From CARZYU01 sp964370085 (GTDB taxonomy: Bacteria; Bacillota_I; Bacilli_A; RF39; UBA660), in the NCBI GenBank assembly GCA_964370085.1, contig CAYJHI010000027.1, positions 1-16,481 of the forward strand: DNA of 16,481 nt. The letters run 5' to 3'. This document shows positions 14,989-16,481 of this stretch, in pieces. A program made the position numbers and the translations under genes. Each line of letters opens with the position of its first letter. Position 1 is the stretch's first letter. Under the pieces are notes generated by a model. It ran no database searches. It was given only the letters and a program-made list of their open reading frames with translations, and was not told the origin of the DNA.

Positions 14989-15537
14989 TTATTTTAATAA
15001 ATCAAGAATATCTTGTTTTTTAGCACCTGTTGGTACTTCGATATTTTTAGTCTTTGCAACTGCTTTTAATTCAGCAACTGTCATTTTAGTTAAATCTTTA
15101 ACTTCTTCTTTAGCTGTTTCTTTCTTAGCAGCTTTCACTTCTTTAACTTCTTTTTTTACTACTTCTTGTTTAGTAATCTTTCCTTCTTTACCTAATTTAG
15201 CTGTTTCTACTAATTTAGTAAAGTTCTCAGGACTATTAATTGCGATTTCAGATAACATCTTACGGTTAACTTCAACACCAGCTTTAGTTAATCCTTCAAT
15301 AAATCTTGAATAACTAATATCGTTCATACGACATGCAGCATTGATTCTTGTAATCCATAACTTACGGAAATCTCTCTTCTTTTGTTTTCTGTCTCTGTAT
15401 GCATATTGACCTGAATGCATTAATTGTTCTTTAGCAGTTTTATATAATCTGTGTTTACTTCCAAAATAACCTTTGGCAGCTTTTAACACTTTTTTATGTC
15501 TTTTTTTAGTAATTTTAGCTGTTTTAACTCTTGCCAT
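14989..15537 (-). CDS. rplT: 50S ribosomal protein L20 with C-terminal Rho-N/SAP-like tail
   Basis: Early-assembly large-subunit protein that binds 23S rRNA, and in Firmicutes also the repressor of its own infC-rpmI-rplT operon. Residues 1-117 are the L20 body: the basic N-terminal extension ([19 protein letters not shown]), then [16 protein letters not shown] and [11 protein letters not shown]. The total is 182 aa against about 118 usually. The extra part is a Lys/Glu/Val linker (118-148) and a helical unit at 149-182 ([14 protein letters not shown], then [10 protein letters not shown]), resembling Rho-N/SAP domains and the tail of S2 encoded next. AAGGAGG stands before the ATG. It follows rpmI by 22 bases. 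Confidence 0.97.
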   Translation of the reverse strand: MARVKTAKITKKRHKKVLKAAKGYFGSKHRLYKTAKEQLMHSGQYAYRDRKQKKRDFRKLWITRINAACRMNDISYSRFIEGLTKAGVEVNRKMLSEIAINSPENFTKLVETAKLGKEGKITKQEVVKKEVKEVKAAKKETAKEEVKDLTKMTVAELKAVAKTKNIEVPTGAKKQDILDLLK

Positions 15538-15559
15538 TTTAACTTCCTCCTTCTACTGA

Positions 15560-15745
15560 TTAAAGAACGTTCTTTAATCTTCTTAGGTCACCTTTACTTA
15601 AAGTTGATCCTTTTCTATTCTTTCTATTTACTTTTGAAGATTTGTATCCAGTATTATGTCTGCTTCCTGGTTTACCAATCTTATAATCATTTTTACGTGC
15701 ATTAAATTTCTTTGCCGTACCTTTATGTGTTTTAATTTTTGGCAT
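15560..15745 (-). CDS. rpmI: 50S ribosomal protein L35
   Basis: Small basic large-subunit protein, 61 aa (family about 64). The signature MPKIKTHKGTAKKF at the N terminus and the Lys/Arg-rich body ending LSKGDLRRLKNVL are typical. It lies between infC and rplT, the conserved order of this operon. AAGGAGG is positioned before its ATG and overlaps the infC stop region (12-base gap), suggesting coupled translation. It has no tail like those of S2 and L20. Confidence 0.97.
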   Translation of the reverse strand: MPKIKTHKGTAKKFNARKNDYKIGKPGSRHNTGYKSSKVNRKNRKGSTLSKGDLRRLKNVL

Positions 15746-15757
15746 TTTACTTCCTCC

Positions 15758-16291
15758 TTATTTTTCCTTCTTAGGTGTTAATAACATTATCATTGTTCTA
15801 CCATCCATTTTAGGGTGTTGTTCGATATCTGCTAAATCTAACGTACGTTCAGCAAACTTAACTAGAACCTCTTTTCCTAAATTAGTATGTGCAAGTTGTC
15901 TTCCTTTAAAACGGATTGATAACTTGATCTTATCACCTTTTTCTAGGTATTTAATAACATTTTTTAGTTTCGTTTCAAAATCTCCTACATCAATAACTGG
16001 TGATAATCTAAATTCTTTTAATTCAGATCTAGTAGCTTTTTGTCTTTTTAAAGCTTCTTTTTCCTTCTTTTGTTTTTCGTAACGGTGTTTGTTATAATCC
16101 ATTACTTTACATACTGGTGGATTCCCATTAGCATTAATCATAACTAAATCAAGTCCAGCATAGTTAGCTAACGTACGAGCGTCCTGAATTGGTTTAACAC
16201 CAACTTGTTCTCCATTAGGTCCGATAACTAATACTTCTCTTGCTCTAATTTGTTCATTAATCATTTGGGTATTTTTGTTATTTGCGATAAT
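15758..16291 (-). CDS. infC: translation initiation factor IF-3, rare start codon
   Basis: IF-3 binds the 30S subunit, checks the start codon-initiator tRNA match and blocks premature 50S joining. 177 aa, normal. The N-terminal domain (about 8-78) has INEQIRAREVLVIGPNGEQ; a Lys-rich linker helix follows; the C-terminal domain (about 90-173) has LSPVIDVGDFETKL and IRFKGRQLAH, ending KMDGRTMIMLLTPK. I placed the start at ATT (16289-16291), with ATC directly after it as the alternative, because GGAGGTG at 16294-16300 sits just upstream and no ATG, GTG or TTG is suitably spaced. The in-frame TTG at 16310-16312 lies before this site, and the first in-frame ATG (codon 10) has no ribosome-binding site. 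ATT and ATC starts are known for infC and make it self-regulated, since IF-3 rejects non-canonical starts. First gene of the translation operon. Confidence 0.95.
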   Translation of the reverse strand: MIANNKNTQMINEQIRAREVLVIGPNGEQVGVKPIQDARTLANYAGLDLVMINANGNPPVCKVMDYNKHRYEKQKKEKEALKRQKATRSELKEFRLSPVIDVGDFETKLKNVIKYLEKGDKIKLSIRFKGRQLAHTNLGKEVLVKFAERTLDLADIEQHPKMDGRTMIMLLTPKKEK

Positions 16292-16293
16292 TA

Positions 16294-16300
16294 CACCTCC
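16294..16300 (-). promoter_or_regulatory. infC ribosome-binding site that decides the start
   Basis: GGAGGTG is fully complementary to the 3' end of 16S rRNA. It is 2 bases from ATT and 5 bases from ATC (4 and 7 if measured from GGAGG). This forces initiation at one of these two rare codons. Confidence 0.85.
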
Positions 16301-16313
16301 ATATTTATACAAG

Positions 16314-16344
16314 AAAAAGTGAGTATAATCATATTATACCCACT
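16314..16344 (-). terminator. attenuator terminator in the infC leader
   Basis: A 12-bp stem pairs 16333-16344 with 16318-16329 (one G-U) around a three-base ATG loop, followed by TTTT then CTT. It stands between the putative promoter and infC with no other promoter downstream, so it must be read through for infC expression. Confidence 0.8.
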
Positions 16345-16468
16345 CAAAAAACCTAATATATTCTTATTATAAAAACTGCATTAAAATTATAATAATCATC
16401 GGCTTTTGACCCAAGGCTAATGTGCCTTCAGGTGGATATAAATCTCTTTCCTTTTCTTGACTGCTATA

Positions 16469-16474
16469 ATTATA
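16469..16474 (-). promoter_or_regulatory. -10 box of putative infC operon promoter
   Basis: A perfect TATAAT on the minus strand upstream of the leader. Its -35 box would lie beyond the right edge, so only half the promoter can be seen. Other TATAAT strings nearby are inside hairpins or lack a -35. Confidence 0.45.
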
Positions 16475-16481
16475 TGCTATT

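Larger units (their letters stand above)
16292..16462 (-). promoter_or_regulatory. infC operon leader, probable L20-type attenuator
   Basis: About 170 bases of non-coding leader between the putative transcript start and infC. On the minus strand it has a small hairpin (AAGGC and GCCTT around ACATTA), then a 9-bp inverted repeat TTATTATAA (16387-16395) and TTATAATAA (16364-16372), then a terminator hairpin. The segment TATTATA in the first arm could instead pair with TATAATA in the terminator's 5' arm, which would make an antiterminator. In B. subtilis L20 controls infC-rpmI-rplT by transcription attenuation; position and layout fit, but I cannot confirm the rRNA-mimic L20 site by eye. Confidence 0.55.

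Noticed and set aside
10178..15705. Plus-strand ORFs at 10178-10426, 10545-10853, 13301-13609, 14331-14552 and 15496-15705
   Set aside because: Antisense to the modular genes, tsf, rpsB and rplT/rpmI, with no initiation signals.
16291..16302. Three-codon ORF ATG-GAG-GTG-TAA overlapping the infC ribosome-binding site
   Set aside because: It has no ribosome-binding site of its own and its bases are explained by GGAGGTG. A regulatory start-stop role cannot be excluded but nothing supports it.
16314..16350. Same hairpin read as a plus-strand terminator
   Set aside because: The plus strand has no T run after the stem; only the minus strand does.
16345..16462. A metabolite riboswitch or T-box in the infC leader
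   Set aside because: I compared it by eye with common riboswitch cores and the T-box sequence and saw no match; an L20-type leader fits the context better.
1..16481. CRISPR array, tRNA or rRNA genes
   Set aside because: No regularly spaced short repeats, and no tRNA cloverleaf or rRNA signature was seen on either strand.

Overview
The window is a compact, strongly AT-rich stretch of a low-GC Gram-positive-type bacterial chromosome. Strong AGGAGG/GGAG ribosome-binding sites, short U-tracted terminators, the infC-rpmI-rplT order and a bacterial ProRS next to a short archaeal-type AspRS all fit an uncultured member of the Bacilli/Mollicutes neighbourhood. I infer this from gene content; no 16S is present. 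UGA is not read as Trp: every Trp codon I checked is TGG, and the long ORFs are intact under the standard code. By my reading, twelve of the thirteen genes stop with TAA and one with TAG.

All genes but one are on the minus strand, so transcription runs from high to low coordinates. (1) 16474-13084 is a translation operon: a roughly 170-nt leader with an attenuator-like terminator, then infC, rpmI, rplT, rpsB and tsf, closed by a strong terminator. S2 and L20 both carry extra C-terminal tails made of a Lys/Glu-rich linker and a Rho-N/SAP-like helical end. (2) 12997-12221 is a monocistronic gene for a small membrane-anchored protein of unknown function. (3) 12145-5153 holds three consecutive paralogous genes of unknown function (570, 995 and 737 aa). 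They are built from one, three and two copies of a roughly 220-residue module followed by a shared C-terminal domain of about 235 residues. The first is monocistronic and the other two form a bicistronic unit. The last two share a perfect 219-bp repeat at their 3' ends. (4) 5118-791 is a three-synthetase operon, hisS-aspS-proS, with overlapping or nearly touching genes. (5) 18-794, on the plus strand, is an alpha/beta hydrolase that converges on proS, with a two-way terminator built from both gene ends.

The most novel part is the modular three-gene family, which I cannot assign to any known family and which sits between core translation genes. The regulatory layout is also notable. At three successive junctions the U-tract of one terminator is followed after exactly one base by the -35 box of the next promoter. 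infC appears to start at a rare ATT or ATC codon. No gene-free stretch exceeds 300 bases; the longest is the infC leader at the right edge.
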